Assembly (NCBI GenBank): GCA_001600415.1
Contig: BCJX01000021.1
Span: 124,001 to 188,000 of the forward strand
DNA: 64,000 bases
Source of the DNA: Pascua guehoae
Taxonomy: Eukaryota; Basidiomycota; Tremellomycetes; Trichosporonales; Trichosporonaceae
Direction of reading: 5' to 3'
In this document: positions 51,560 through 62,240 of the stretch, one piece after another
Position numbering within the stretch: the stretch's first letter is position 1
How the letters are laid out: every line of letters begins with the position of its first letter
Made by a program: the position numbers and the translations under genes
The notes under the pieces: generated by a model
Told to the model about the DNA's origin: nothing
Seen by the model: the letters and a program-made list of their open reading frames with translations, nothing else
Database searches by the model: none

Positions 51560-51775
51560 CTGCAAGGAGTGAGACAAGGATGGAGGCAAGACAAAGATAC
51601 AAGCTGCAGGGTGGGCGTCTTTGAAGGTTTGCAGCTCATCCTTCGCGGCATGGTATTCGGTCGTCATGATGACCAGGTCGTCCTCGGTAGCACGCAGCTC
51701 GTCCTCGGCGGCACCCAGATGGTCCTGGGTAACACCCAGCTGGTGCTGGGTAGAACGCAGTGCGTCCTGGGTAGC
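51560..51775 (-). pseudogene. coiled-coil coding fragment with 24-bp tandem repeats
   Basis: On the minus strand five 24-nt units read as an 8-residue helical repeat (TQDALRS, TQHQLGV, TQDHLGA, AEDELRA, TEDDLVI), then TTEYHAAKDELQTFKDAHP. Charge and leucine spacing fit a coiled coil. A TAG precedes the first unit unless an intron ends there. No start or partner domain was found. On the plus strand the same repeat reads VLGSTQL-like, which is less protein-like. Confidence 0.4.
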
Positions 51776-51901
51776 CTACGCGGCCCAGCCCACTGCTACG
51801 ACCACTGGCAAGGCGGAGCACCGCCGTGGATAATCTCGGGAGGGGGATCCTCGGGAGAGGAGGACGCGCGGTAGCGGTCCGCAAACTTCGCGGCATGACA
51901 C

Positions 51902-52435
51902 AGCACATGGACATCGCCTGGTTGTCACATTGGGCTCTTTACGAGAATATCCGCAGTGTCCATGACGACCGCATACGCATTTTCAACCACGACGCGCGCC
52001 AATTGGCATTTGGACAGTCGTTCGTCGTCGGGGACGACGACAGTCTCATACCTCCGCCCCTGTCGTCGCCGTACGGGATCGAGGGGCATGCCGCATGCCC
52101 CACCAGAGCCCTCCGTCATCGCACACCACTCCTACACCGGCTATACCTCCGGGCGCCAACGGGGTTCCGATCGGCACTACAAGTCCGTCAACTGCCACCA
52201 AGAACGAGCTCGCCGAGGATAAACGAGAGGACTCAAGGGGCGGCCAGTACAACCCTACCATGGGGGGCGGTACCCTCACGTCACGACTACCTGTCAAGCC
52301 GACCGCCTGGCAACAGGCCGACCCCCTCGTAACAGGCCGACCCCCTCGCAATCTCCACGCGGACATCCCGCACCTCAGCCACCCGCACGCAGCCTACGGG
52401 CGCGTCCTCGATGTTCTGCGGGAGCATGCCGCAAC
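51902..52435 (+). pseudogene. coding-like fragments of unknown family
   Basis: Plus strand, about 51907-52090 reads WLSHWALYENIRSVHDDR, IRIFNHDARQLAFGQ, FVVGDDDSLIPPPL, which looks like real protein; a Pro/Ser-rich part in another frame follows (52095-52290, with TKNELAEDKREDS). No splice sites reconcile the frames. A 20-bp unit AACAGGCCGACCCCCTCG occurs twice in tandem at 52312-52350 and again near 52473. Confidence 0.35.
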
Positions 52436-52711
52436 GTAGGTGGGCAAGATCCAGACTGCGTACCGCCTCGCAACAGGCCGACCGCCTCGCAATTGTACAG
52501 TCGTCGACCTGGGCAGCCCAAAAGTGACCACCTGTGTACCCGCCGCCTCCCTGGGCCGGTGACCTTTTAGAGAAGATGGCGGTCTTCTGCTCGGCCGCAA
52601 CAGCTGTCTGCACTGGGTGGTAATGTCAAACTCTTGACCTACCATGGGTGTCACCTCGAAGATAGAGGGAGCTCCGCCCCACCCCCGTCCCGACAGTCGT
52701 TCCCACGGCAC

Positions 52712-53400
52712 CTGTGCCTCCGTCTCGCCCAGAGGACAGTGAGCGCCATTATGGATTCCTGTTTGACGAAATGTCCCAGTCACAGCAACGTCAAACCCGG
52801 CGCTACCAACGATGTCCCCCGTACACGGCCTTCTGCGAACATGGGTTCGAGCACCCCTACGACAGCTATGCTGCCGATAACGCGAATGAGCTGGACTCCG
52901 ACATCCCAGCTCCGCCACTCCTTGCAGAACCAAGGAGGCAAGCCCTTCAGCTCATCCATGCCCTCACGGGTATTGAGGGCAACCTCCCAAAACCACTTCA
53001 GCTGGTCATCTTGGAGACTCAGCCACCAACGCCGTAAATGGACATGGAACTTCTTGTGCGTCGCGTCCTGGGGCGGGCTCGGGAACAACGCAGGGGCACG
53101 GGGCGCCCAAGGTGTGCTCGTCCCTTTGATCAGGGACACGGATTCCCGACTGCTGCTGCCGATCCACCCCTGGCCTTCCTCCCCTTCCTGCCTCTGCCCC
53201 TCCCAGGGCCAAGACGCCCGGTCCCGACGGGCGTCTCACAGCAGCCCAGGTCATCCTTGTAAGCAGTTAATGTCCGATGGATGGCTAACATTGCAGGAGC
53301 TGAGCCGGGTCCCGAATTGGGACGCTAACAAACAGACACCCAGCGCCATGTCAGATGACGAGAGAGGTCCGCGTAGGTTAATAATAAATAAACAATGTCG
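52712..53400 (+). pseudogene. fragment with the PGPDGRLT..QV..L|EL.R.PNW module, copy 1
   Basis: Plus strand: SRPEDSERHYGFLFDEMSQS (52720-), then CEHGFEHPYDSYAADNANEL and LLAEPRRQALQLIHALTGIE to a stop at 53037. Another frame then carries TPGPDGRLTAAQVIL, a 38-nt intron (53259-53296, GTAAGC...GGCTAACATTGCAG) and ELSRVPNWDANKQ. The second part is homologous to 55560-55690, intron included. Family unknown. Confidence 0.4.
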
Positions 53401-53739
53401 GCTAACATGACAAGGCCGCCAGCGCACACCTCCATCGGAATCCACCCCCACGAACCCCCGCGTCTTGCCCCCAAGTGATTCCTTTCCTGGCCGACTTGTC
53501 ATGGAGCCGCCTGCCCAGGCTCACCGAAACGTCAACCAGGCAAACCTGACAGCCACCTGGCCTCGCCAGCGTGCCAACAAGGGTCGCCAAAGTAAGTCTA
53601 GCAATCCCCAACATTGGGCTAACATTCCAAGCCCTGTATGGTAGTGTCCCTTGGGAGGCAGTGCCGTCGACTCGGGCAACGCTGCACACACTCTTAGGCG
53701 ACTGGCCCAGGAAAACATCGAGGGTCGCACATGACGGTC

Positions 53740-54183
53740 CCCATTAACGTTCTGGTGGGGCTCGCTGCCCGACGTCACAACCCAAGTCAACGACACGGTG
53801 CAGAGCCTGCTGGACGACGAGGTCGAGGGGGGCGGTGAGCCCCACTGGTGCGAGCCAGTGGAGGCCACTAAGGGGCAGTGGCTGCAGTATGGGACGCGCC
53901 TCGCCAGCCTAGATACCGAGGGCCACATGTTTGCCAGCAGTGACATTGTGAGGGTGGCGTTGAGCGCCAAGGACGCTATCGTTGATGTTTGTGAGTCATG
54001 CTCATCTGCTGTGGCTCCTGCTGTCTTTTACTCAAGCTAACCGCAGATGCCAACCCCGAAGCAAACCACAACAAGCCTGGCGGAAGGCATGTATTTGGTA
54101 TTGCTGAACGGGCATATAACACCAAGACCTCGCTGCTGGCCCTTCAAATCGACCTTCCATTGCAGCAAAGTACGCAGCCGTGA
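53740..54183 (+). pseudogene. two-exon coding fragment of unknown family
   Basis: Plus strand: LPDVTTQVNDTVQSLLDDEV, GQWLQYGTRLASLDTEGHMF, SDIVRVALSAKDAIVDV to 53990, a good 56-nt intron (53991-54046, GTGAGT...CAAGCTAACCGCAG), then YANPEANHNKPGGRHVFGIA and ERAYNTKTSLLALQID to a stop at 54183. Phase, intron and composition all look like real coding sequence. I do not recognise the family. Upstream exon not found. Confidence 0.45.
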
Positions 54184-54325
54184 CCAACATCACCATCACG
54201 TTATCAGCAGCACCGTGGTGGCGTGTCCATGTCGACGCATAATTACCACCTCACCAATGCTTTACAATACGGCCATAGAACGTCTGGCGCTGGACCCTCA
54301 CTGAAGGCCACCTCATTTCGGTTCC

Positions 54326-54660
54326 ATGGGCTGGAACGAGCGGTTCGCCATCGATGAGGATCCTCTCGATCCACAACCACATGAGTTCGTGTACGTAGCT
54401 CCATACAACCTGTTTCCCTGATTCTCAGCTAACAACCTCAGCAGCCTCGTGGCTTGTCGCCCAGCCCCATATGGACGAGACCCAAGGTTCCTCTTCGTTG
54501 GACCCTCGCAGCTGGCCCTTGAAATACTGGAGGCTCCTTCCAACCACCTACTTCGCCTGGGACCAAGTAGGCGGCACAAAACGCCTGCCGACCGAGTTTT
54601 CCAAGTGGCTGGAGGTGGCCAAGGGCGCCAACGGGCACTGAAAAAGGTTGACAACATCAC
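54326..54660 (+). pseudogene. short coding-like fragments
   Basis: Plus strand MGWNERFAIDEDPLDPQPHEF (from 54327) and, after an intron-like GTGTAC...CTAACAACCTCAG, a frame reading LKYWRLLPTTYFAWDQVGGT KRLPTEFSKWLEVAKGANG. No family recognised. Together with the neighbouring fragments it may once have been one gene. Confidence 0.3.
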
Positions 54661-55366
54661 GACGGGTGGGTAAGCAGTGAGGGGGCGTGGACGCGCGCTC
54701 GTTGGACGCCCTCATTTCGCTCCGCGAACGCTGCGCAACGCTGCGCAACGCCAACTCGCCAGTGTGTTGGAAAGGTCTTCCCTGCTCGAGGAAGCAGACC
54801 AGGTCAACAATTACAGAATGATGGCTGTACTGTAGATCTCGTCTCGTAGTGTCGACAGGGTTTCAGAAGGGGGTCTCTTAGATCTCCCTCTATTCACCTT
54901 TGGGCTGTGGTCGGGCGCTCGGGGGCCCATGCTTGTGCGTGGGGTAGCTCGCACCCCATGTCGATGTGGCTGTCGCCCTCTGGCGTCGTCTGTTGACTTG
55001 GGCATGACGACACGACTCAAGGTTATCAACCTATGGGTGAGTTTGTTGTACACGACTTGGTCTGACAACCAGGTCGTCATCGGAAACCAGGTGCTTGAAC
55101 TGGTCGGAATGAACTACCGAGGTGTATGGATTCGTAGCGGCTGGTCGGCTCGCATCGAGGATCAGGTTTATTGCTTTGGCAAGGGACCAAATTATTGTAG
55201 ATTTCGGCGCCCGGTCTAGCACCCACCTGCACGTTTCAAATTACCGATTACCGACACCCTCCCTGGCCACACACGACCAGGCCAACAAGCAACCAGGCTC
55301 GCCTGCAGCAAGCACTACTGTACACACGGGCCCCTTGTGCCCGTCGGTTCATGATGATGATCATGC

Positions 55367-55860
55367 TTGCACCGACGGTTATCTGTCTGGCCAGCCATGG
55401 TGACGGAATGGTCAACGAACAATACACTCCGCTCTACAAAACCCACCATCCTTCGCCCCGCAAACCCGCAACCTACCGGCCCCCCGGCTGCTCCCCACGG
55501 CCCCCCGGCTACTGCCCCCACCCCCGTCGTCTCTGGACTTCTCACGGTCCAGCCACCCGGTCCGGACGGCCGTCTGACCGATACCCAGGTCCAGCTGGTA
55601 CGTGGGTAATGTCCAAATAGATGGCTAACATTGCAGGAGCTCACCAGGGCCCCCAACTGGTGGCAAGCTCGAACCCGTCCCGCCCGGTGCGGCCACTGCA
55701 AGATCGCACAAGAGGCCGTGTGCTATGTGCCGACGTGGCACATGAAGAAGGGCAACCGTTGCACCAGTGCCGCAACTGTGGCAAAAGGGCCATCTTCCTG
55801 CCCGAGAAAGCCAAAGGGTGCTCTCAATGGAGGCCAACCTGTCCTACAGCAAACTAGCCC
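55367..55860 (+). pseudogene. fragment with the PGPDGRLT module, copy 2, plus a zinc-finger-like motif
   Basis: Plus strand: a Pro-rich stretch, PPGPDGRLTDTQVQL, a 39-nt intron (55598-55636, GTACGT...GGCTAACATTGCAG) and ELTRAPNWWQARTRPARCGHC. Next come KIAQEAVCYVPTWHMKKG and, one base out of frame, PLHQCRNCGKRAIFLP. Read together this is C-x2-C ... C-x2-C, loosely like a GATA-type finger, but the frame breaks in its middle. Homologous to 53220-53340. Confidence 0.4.
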
Positions 55861-56109
55861 ATCCTCGTCCCATTGCCACCCCCTCGACACCCTCGACGAC
55901 TTTACTATCGCTCGCCAGCATGCGCGAGGATTTACACATGCTGCGCTTGCGCAAGAGCCAGTATGCTTGCCCCCCATGGTCAAATGTGCAGGAGATAGGG
56001 TCGACAGCCGAGGAACGGCATACCGCCGCCAGACCCGACATTGGCGATCGCAAGCCCCAGGCACATGCGGTCAACCGCCGGCGGCGACGTCCCCTAGCCT
56101 CCTGTTCAT

Positions 56110-57170
56110 GTTCGAGGACATCAATCGCGAGTACCGCCCACGTGAAACCGGTCGAGAACGCCAAGCGGACGGCCATTCACGACCGAATCGGCGCTGCAGT
56201 AACGGAACGCAAGGCGTGGAGCAACCCCGCCGGCGACTTGGGCTTCCCAAGCGTTGTACCAGTCGGTGTGGGCGTGTGTGAAGTGCTGGGCAGCTTGTTG
56301 AGAGGGTCTTCGGCCTCCGCCGAGCGTTTGCGCTTGGCGGGCGACCCGGCAGGAGTGTCATTCTCTGTTGCGCTGGAAGGCAGAATTACCGGGGACTCGG
56401 GTGGTTGATCGAAAACTCCGCCACGTCTGCAGCAAACATCGACACCCCCGCAACTCCAACACATACGGTCAACCACCAGGGCCAGGATCAAGGACATCCA
56501 CCGCGACTGCAAGGTCATTCACCGCGACTGATCAACGTCATTCACCGCGACTGATCAAGGACATTCACCGCGACAACCGCCGACGTGAAACGGGTAGAGA
56601 ACGCCCGGTGGACGGCCATTCACGACCGAATCGACGGTGTAGTAACGGAACGCAAGGCGTGGAGCAACCCCGCCACCTCTGCAACTCAACCCCAACACAC
56701 ATTCGGCCATCCACCATCACCAGGATCAAGGACATGGACCACGAGTACCGCCCACATGAAACCGGCGGAAGACGCCATATGCAAGTGCAATCCACGACCG
56801 GGTAGACGGTGTGGTGACGGAAAGAAAGGCGTGGGGGAACCGCCATCGGTCCGCGGACCTTGTCGTCGTCATCGCACAGGCGCGTGCGGCCAACCTTCGC
56901 CGACGCCGTCTCATGTCCCCTGTCCCTCTCTCGGAGGACATCAACACAGCCTCATGTTCAAGAGCCATCAACGACGAGTACCACCCACGTTTCACGTGGG
57001 TGGAAGACGCCATATGGAAGTGCAATCCACGACCGAGTAGACGGTGCGGTGACGGAGCGAAAGGCGTGGGATGCCCGCGCGCGACCGGTGCGCGAACCTC
57101 GTCGTTCTCGACGCACAGGTGCGTGCGGCCAACCCTGTCCGGCGCCGTCTCATGTACCCCCCTTCTCCTT
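56110..57170 (+). repeat. four-copy degenerate protein module (IHDRxDGxVTERKAW)
   Basis: The core reads IHDRIGAAVTERKAW (56175-56219), IHDRIDGVVTERKAW (56618-56662), IHDRVDGVVTERKAW (56790-56834) and IHDRVDGAVTERKAW (57025-57069). Flanks are related too: upstream EYRP/HV.PVE.A words and, for copies 3 and 4, downstream LVVV/LVVL...AQ.RAAN..RRRLM. Differences within the core fall mostly at third codon positions. The four copies are not in one continuous frame. Family unknown. Confidence 0.6.
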
Positions 57171-57659
57171 GTCGGCGCAAGGGAGGACATTGGGTCGGCG
57201 CAATTTCTCGCCCACGCCGGCGGGTGTGGTCGTGACGGGAGACGGGCATTGATCACCGCCGAGATCCCGGAGGAGGTGGCAGACGACTCCGTCGCGGAGC
57301 TGTCTCGCCCGTGATAGCGTATTGTTAGGGCGTGCCACTGGCCCCGCTGGACGACTTTCAGCTACCCGCTTTGACCACCTCAACGTATCACCCCTACACC
57401 TTCCAGCGCTACCCCCGGGCCGCAAACGACGATACGTTGCGTTCTGAGTCGTCAAGTTAGGTCAGGTTGGGGTGCTTGTGAGTAGCAGTAGAGTGCCAGC
57501 ACCAGGGCATGTGGCGGTGACTCGCCCTTAGTCTCCCATACACCACCTCGGCTCGGCTCATCACTAACCACCCACCCAGCCCATCTTTGACGACTTTATT
57601 GTACCAACATTCTTCGACTTCCACCACTTCCACTTCCACCATCTGAACCACCGCAATTC

Positions 57660-58449
57660 GGGTACATTACACGCCTCCTCAAGGGACTCGGGGATGCTGA
57701 TCGGCAACATTTTTATCAGCGAGTACTCACCCCGCCCCCCGCGCCGCTCCTATTCACCTTCCGGTCGATCAGGCTCAAGCGCCCGTGCAAGGGCGACCAA
57801 TACGAGGTGAACAATGCCTCTTCTGAGCCGATGGTGAGCCAGCCGATGGTGAGTCAGGTCGGATGCAAGTGGTGTTGCTCACCCATCCAGACACTGCTGT
57901 CAGACCGCTCCCGTCTTGCCCACAAAGTCTGCATCACAGGCGACATTCATCGACAGTACCCACCTCGCACGGGGAGCCACGTAGCTCGCCCTTCAGAACC
58001 CGGCACGTCGTGCCAAGAGGAAGCGCCCATCGTACGAAGAGTCGGACATTAGTGGTGGGCGTGACGCGTCCGAGCCCGACGTCGACATGGAGTCCGACGA
58101 GGACGCCGAAGAGTCCGACGAGGACGCCGAAATGTCCGACGAGGACGCCGAAATGTCCGACCCCAACTCCGAGGTTGCGGCCAAGGACGACCCCATGCCC
58201 GCCCGCGGTAAAATGGTTAAGGTGGTGCCGCACAAGGAGGTACTCGTCCCTCCCATCACCGCCCACGACGACCGTCACGACGACCGGCACGACGACCGGC
58301 GCAAACTTGAGCACAACCTCGAGCACAACCTCGTCCAAGGCCACATCACAGGCGACATTCATCGATTCCAGGGCACCATCATGCCCGCTGGCATTGCACG
58401 GCTCGCTGACGTCACTGTCGCCGTTGCGGCAGACCTCGTTGTGCGGCAA
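57660..58449 (+). pseudogene. coding fragments with acidic repeat and basic NLS-like stretch
   Basis: Plus strand: FGYITRLLKGLGDADRQHFY QRVLTPPPAPLLFTF to GDQYE before a GTGAAC (57806). From about 57985 another frame reads LALQNPARRAKRKRPSYEES, then ESDEDAEESDEDAEMSDEDA (9-aa-type acidic repeats), KMVKVVPHKEVLVPP, DDRHDDRHDDRRKLEHNLEH, GHITGDIHRFQGTIMPAGIA to VVRQ before GTGAGA (58450). The basic cluster could be a nuclear signal. A word CATCACAGGCGACATTCATC GA occurs at 57931 and again at 58345. Family unknown. Confidence 0.4.
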
Positions 58450-58929
58450 GGTGAGACGTACGCGTCATCGGGGACTTTGCAGCGGCTTGGCTTTGACAGG
58501 CCTTCACAGACGACACACCGCTGCGGCGCCTTGACAGTCCCTGGCAGAATGACGCGAGGAAGGTCCAGCTCCATGTGCTTCAACTCGTATTTATCCTTTT
58601 CACCTCTGGGACGCGCTCCCTGACCGATACGGTGTCGTCGGTGTTGCCGCTGGGTCACTGCAAGGCTTGTTGTTCGGCAAGGCTCGTTGTGCGGCAAGGT
58701 TCGTTGTTGATACCATCGGGTGTCCTACGGCCCCACTGGTCATTGCTGAACAGGAGGCTCGCGGGGTTGGGTTCCGACGTGTATCATAATGCTTGCGCTC
58801 GGCAGGCAAAGTCACCTCCTCCGCGTGTGTGACAGACAAGCCTTCCAGGTCGATGGGGGGTGGCCGCCACGTCGAGACAGAGCTGGGGCGATGACGGTCG
58901 TTAGGGGTCAGAGAGGAGGACATGGTGAT

Positions 58930-60230
58930 TGTGAGTCTGGAAGGCCACGGGAGAGAACAATGCTCACCTCCAAAACAGCCTCTCGTGCAAAGGACCGCAC
59001 AGTCGCCCTGCTACCACCATCCCTCGCCCCAACCCACATCAACACTGCCGACACTATACAGCTCATTGCCGTTGTCGTCGTTCTCTCCGTCCTCGAAGAC
59101 TGCTACGATTACTGAGTGATGATGAGCCTGGAAGGCGTCTGGGGTGGGCGTCGGTGGGATAGGCGGGGTGGCCTGGTCGGTGGGCGGCTCTGCCCAGATG
59201 AGGGGTTGGGGGATGGGGGAATGGAGAGCCAGGCTCTCAAATGGTGCCGCCATCACTGGCGGAGGAGACGTCGGCCAGGGAAAACAGTCGGGCGTAAGAA
59301 CCTGGCGACACGGCGCAGCGGAGATTGGGATGATCCCGACAGGGTTCCCCGGCGGAGGCACGGGGCAAGGACTCGGTGGGTATGGGCGAACCTCGTGGCC
59401 GGTTGGAACTGAGGGCTGGTGGCCAAGGGTGGCCGCTGGCGACTGAAGAGACAACAATGCTGACCTGCGAAACAGCCCGTCGAACAACCCGTCGTACACG
59501 CCATGCCGGCCTCGGTGCCACGGCCGCCCCTCGCCCCAACATACTGGAACACTGCAGACACTCCCCCCAACCCTACGCAGCTATTTTTACACTCGACAGC
59601 CGCCCCCACCGACATGGCTCATCGCTGCGCTCGGCGACCGTCCCTGCCCACATTCAACCGCCGGCGGCCAGACCCAGCCGTTCAGCCCGCAAAACTTGGC
59701 TGCCGTCGCAGACCTCGTACGCCGGGCGCTCGCTACGGCTGCCACCAACGGCCACACCAGGCTCTGGATCGTTGGGCTCGAGGAAATGTCCTACTCGTGG
59801 ATCATGTGTTCGTCGTGGGGTGCATGGGGTGCGCCCGCCGGCAACACGTGGCTCGAGACATACCGAACCGATGGCAATCTCATCGCTAGCTACGGTTGGC
59901 ACCAACAGCCACGCCAACCTCTGGATCGTTGAGCTAAGCTCTGGATCGTTGGACTCGAGGAAATGTGCCCCTCGTGGCTCTCTAATCGCTAGCTACGACT
60001 GGCACCAACGGCCACACCATGGATCATTGGGCTCGAGGAAATGTCCCCCTCGTGGATCATGTGCGCCGGTCGTTGTGTCGGTCGTGGGGTGCACCAGCCG
60101 GCAACACGTGGCTCGAGACAATTGATACCATACCCATACCGAACCGAAGGCAATCTCAATGCTGCGTTCGGTGGTCGTCTTACATTCGACAGTCGGCCCC
60201 CACACCGACATGGCAATCCCATAGCTATCC
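58930..60230. repeat. tandem and dispersed duplicated blocks
   Basis: Block A: 58955-59065 and 59448-59575 share CAATGCT(G/C)ACCT, AACAGCC and CGCCCCAAC...AACACTGC(A/C)GACACT. Block B: about 59745-59935, 59936-59990 and 59998-60115 share TGGATCGTTGGGCTCGAGGA and AATGTCC-type words, and two copies share CCGGCAACACGTGGCTCGAG. Block C: CGACAG(C/T)C-rich words at 59595 and 60185. Locally coding-like (LWIVGLEEM, PAGNTWLET) but no frame holds across a block. Confidence 0.6.
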
Positions 60231-60249
60231 TCGGCTCTCCTTGCATGGC

Positions 60250-62240
60250 GTGCGGGAGCTGGCGATGGCGATGAGATTGTCGAGTCGGTGTCGGAGCTGT
60301 GCTGTCTGTCTTGTAGGCGCCAAATGACCGAGCCGTGTCGGTCCTCTAGGCGCTGAACCTAACATTGGTGAAGCCGGATTTACCGCGCCCAAACCGTGGT
60401 TATATCTACCCCACAGCGTCCGTCGATCACTTTGCAGCCCGCTTCTGCGGCGCAATCACATTGTCGCGTTTCAGGAACACCGAACCTGGGGTCGGGCCAG
60501 GCCGCCGCCGGCCTCCCCCACACGCCGTGACATGAACTGTTGGCGTCCCAGGCGATGATATTGCAGGCTGTCGTCTGACGGTGGAAGCGCGCTTGTGTCA
60601 CAGCCTAAGCGCTAGTCCATAGCCGACCACCCTGGCGGTCGTGATACCAGCAGATTCCAACGTTCCACACGGACGTCATGATGGGAGTGATGCATGTTTG
60701 GCACCACGCCTACCAGTGCACATGAGACACGCCATGCGCGAAACACAGCGCTCAATGGCGCGCGTCGCTCTGCTCAGCCGCTGGGTGCCCGACTCGGACG
60801 TGCCGTGCGCAGGATGGACGCGTTAACGCGTTGTTTCGGAACGGACCATGGCGCATCGAAACGGCCATTTTTGGCCCATCGAAACGCCACTGCGTCGGGG
60901 GCGCACATGCGCTCGTGTGACGGGTGCAGCGCGCGGGGTGTGTGATGAAGAAGAGGATGTGCTGCATGTGCTGCATATGCATGGGCGGAACCGAGGGGAC
61001 CCTGGGGCAGAGCTGCGGAGACGGTCGACACGGACATTTTTATTGTACCTCGGTTATCGTGCAGGGGCTGGGACGGGGCGACGGGGGTGACGTCGGTACG
61101 CGGTACAATTTCAGTCCGCGGTATAATTTCAGTCCGTGTCCGCGACAATGTCCGTTGTCGGCGCGAGTGGGGAGCCAGAGCGAGCCCAACAGAGAGCAAG
61201 CAAGAGAAAAAAGGTTGCCAAGAGGTTCTCGACTCGAAACTGCCCGTGCCCACTTGTCGGGACTCTTGTGCACTACTACATAAATGGTACATATACAATG
61301 GGGACGGGTGGGGTGGGGGTGGCAGCGCGGCAGCCAGATGGACGACTTTTGTTTATGAGTCGAATTGCGTAAAGTAAAGGTGATCAGGCACGCGGCCCCC
61401 GTCAGGCCCGGCAGGCCCGGCAGGCCCGCCCAGGGTCTACAGAGGAATGCACCTCGTCGCATGCACTCGCACCTCTGCGCCTGTTGGGGCCATGACGGCT
61501 GTAGGCGGGTCATTGTACGTAACTGCCACAAAGGGCTCGAGGCTTGCACATGGCTCTCAACGGCCTCTGGTGCTCACATGATTGCACGATTGCCTGTCAT
61601 TCCTTTGCTGCCCCACTGGCGCATTTTCAGGCCCACCGGCGGCAAGTCGTCAGCTGCAAACTTGCCTCGAGGTCGTTGCCGCCGGACCATGAGCAATTGA
61701 CGCGCAAGCCTGGGCCTGTGCTTACTCTATCTAGTCCGCAGAGCAGCGCCGATCAGTTGTGCCTTGTAGATGTGGCTAGCCGCCTTTTAGCTTGCTATGC
61801 ACACAAGTCTACCATGTTCGATTTTTTTTTTTCAAGAGTGGATTTTGTGGAGGAAGGATGGATGGATGTGGGCTCGAATAACGATCGGAGCGAGGAACGG
61901 AACCGAGCCCCTGCCTGCTGCGCGCTGCGGGCTAGGCCGACGGTCAGGTTGGGGGCGCCATGTGGCCATGTGGGGCCAGCTAGCACACTGCTATTACCTC
62001 TCGGCTTCGGCTTGTAAACCAAAACAGAGGTTAACAATCAGATTGCTTTGATAGCCTAGCCCTAGCCCTACCAGTTCCGTTGGATCGAAAAAAAAACACC
62101 ACCACCCACCACCCAGAGGCCAGAGACCCAACCTGGCTACATTCGGGATCGGCTTAATCATTCGATTCTGCAATCCAATCCCAATCCATTCCTGCCTTGC
62201 CACTCATCCCAGACGACCAACATTTCCACCGTCGTCCTGC
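60250..62240. other. intergenic upstream of the zinc-cluster factor
   Basis: No supported gene. An 18-bp direct duplication, CGCGGTA(C/T)AATTTCAGTC, lies at about 61100-61135, near a TGACGTC word (61087-61093). A T-run follows at 61822-61831 and an A-run at 62089-62095. Confidence 0.55.
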
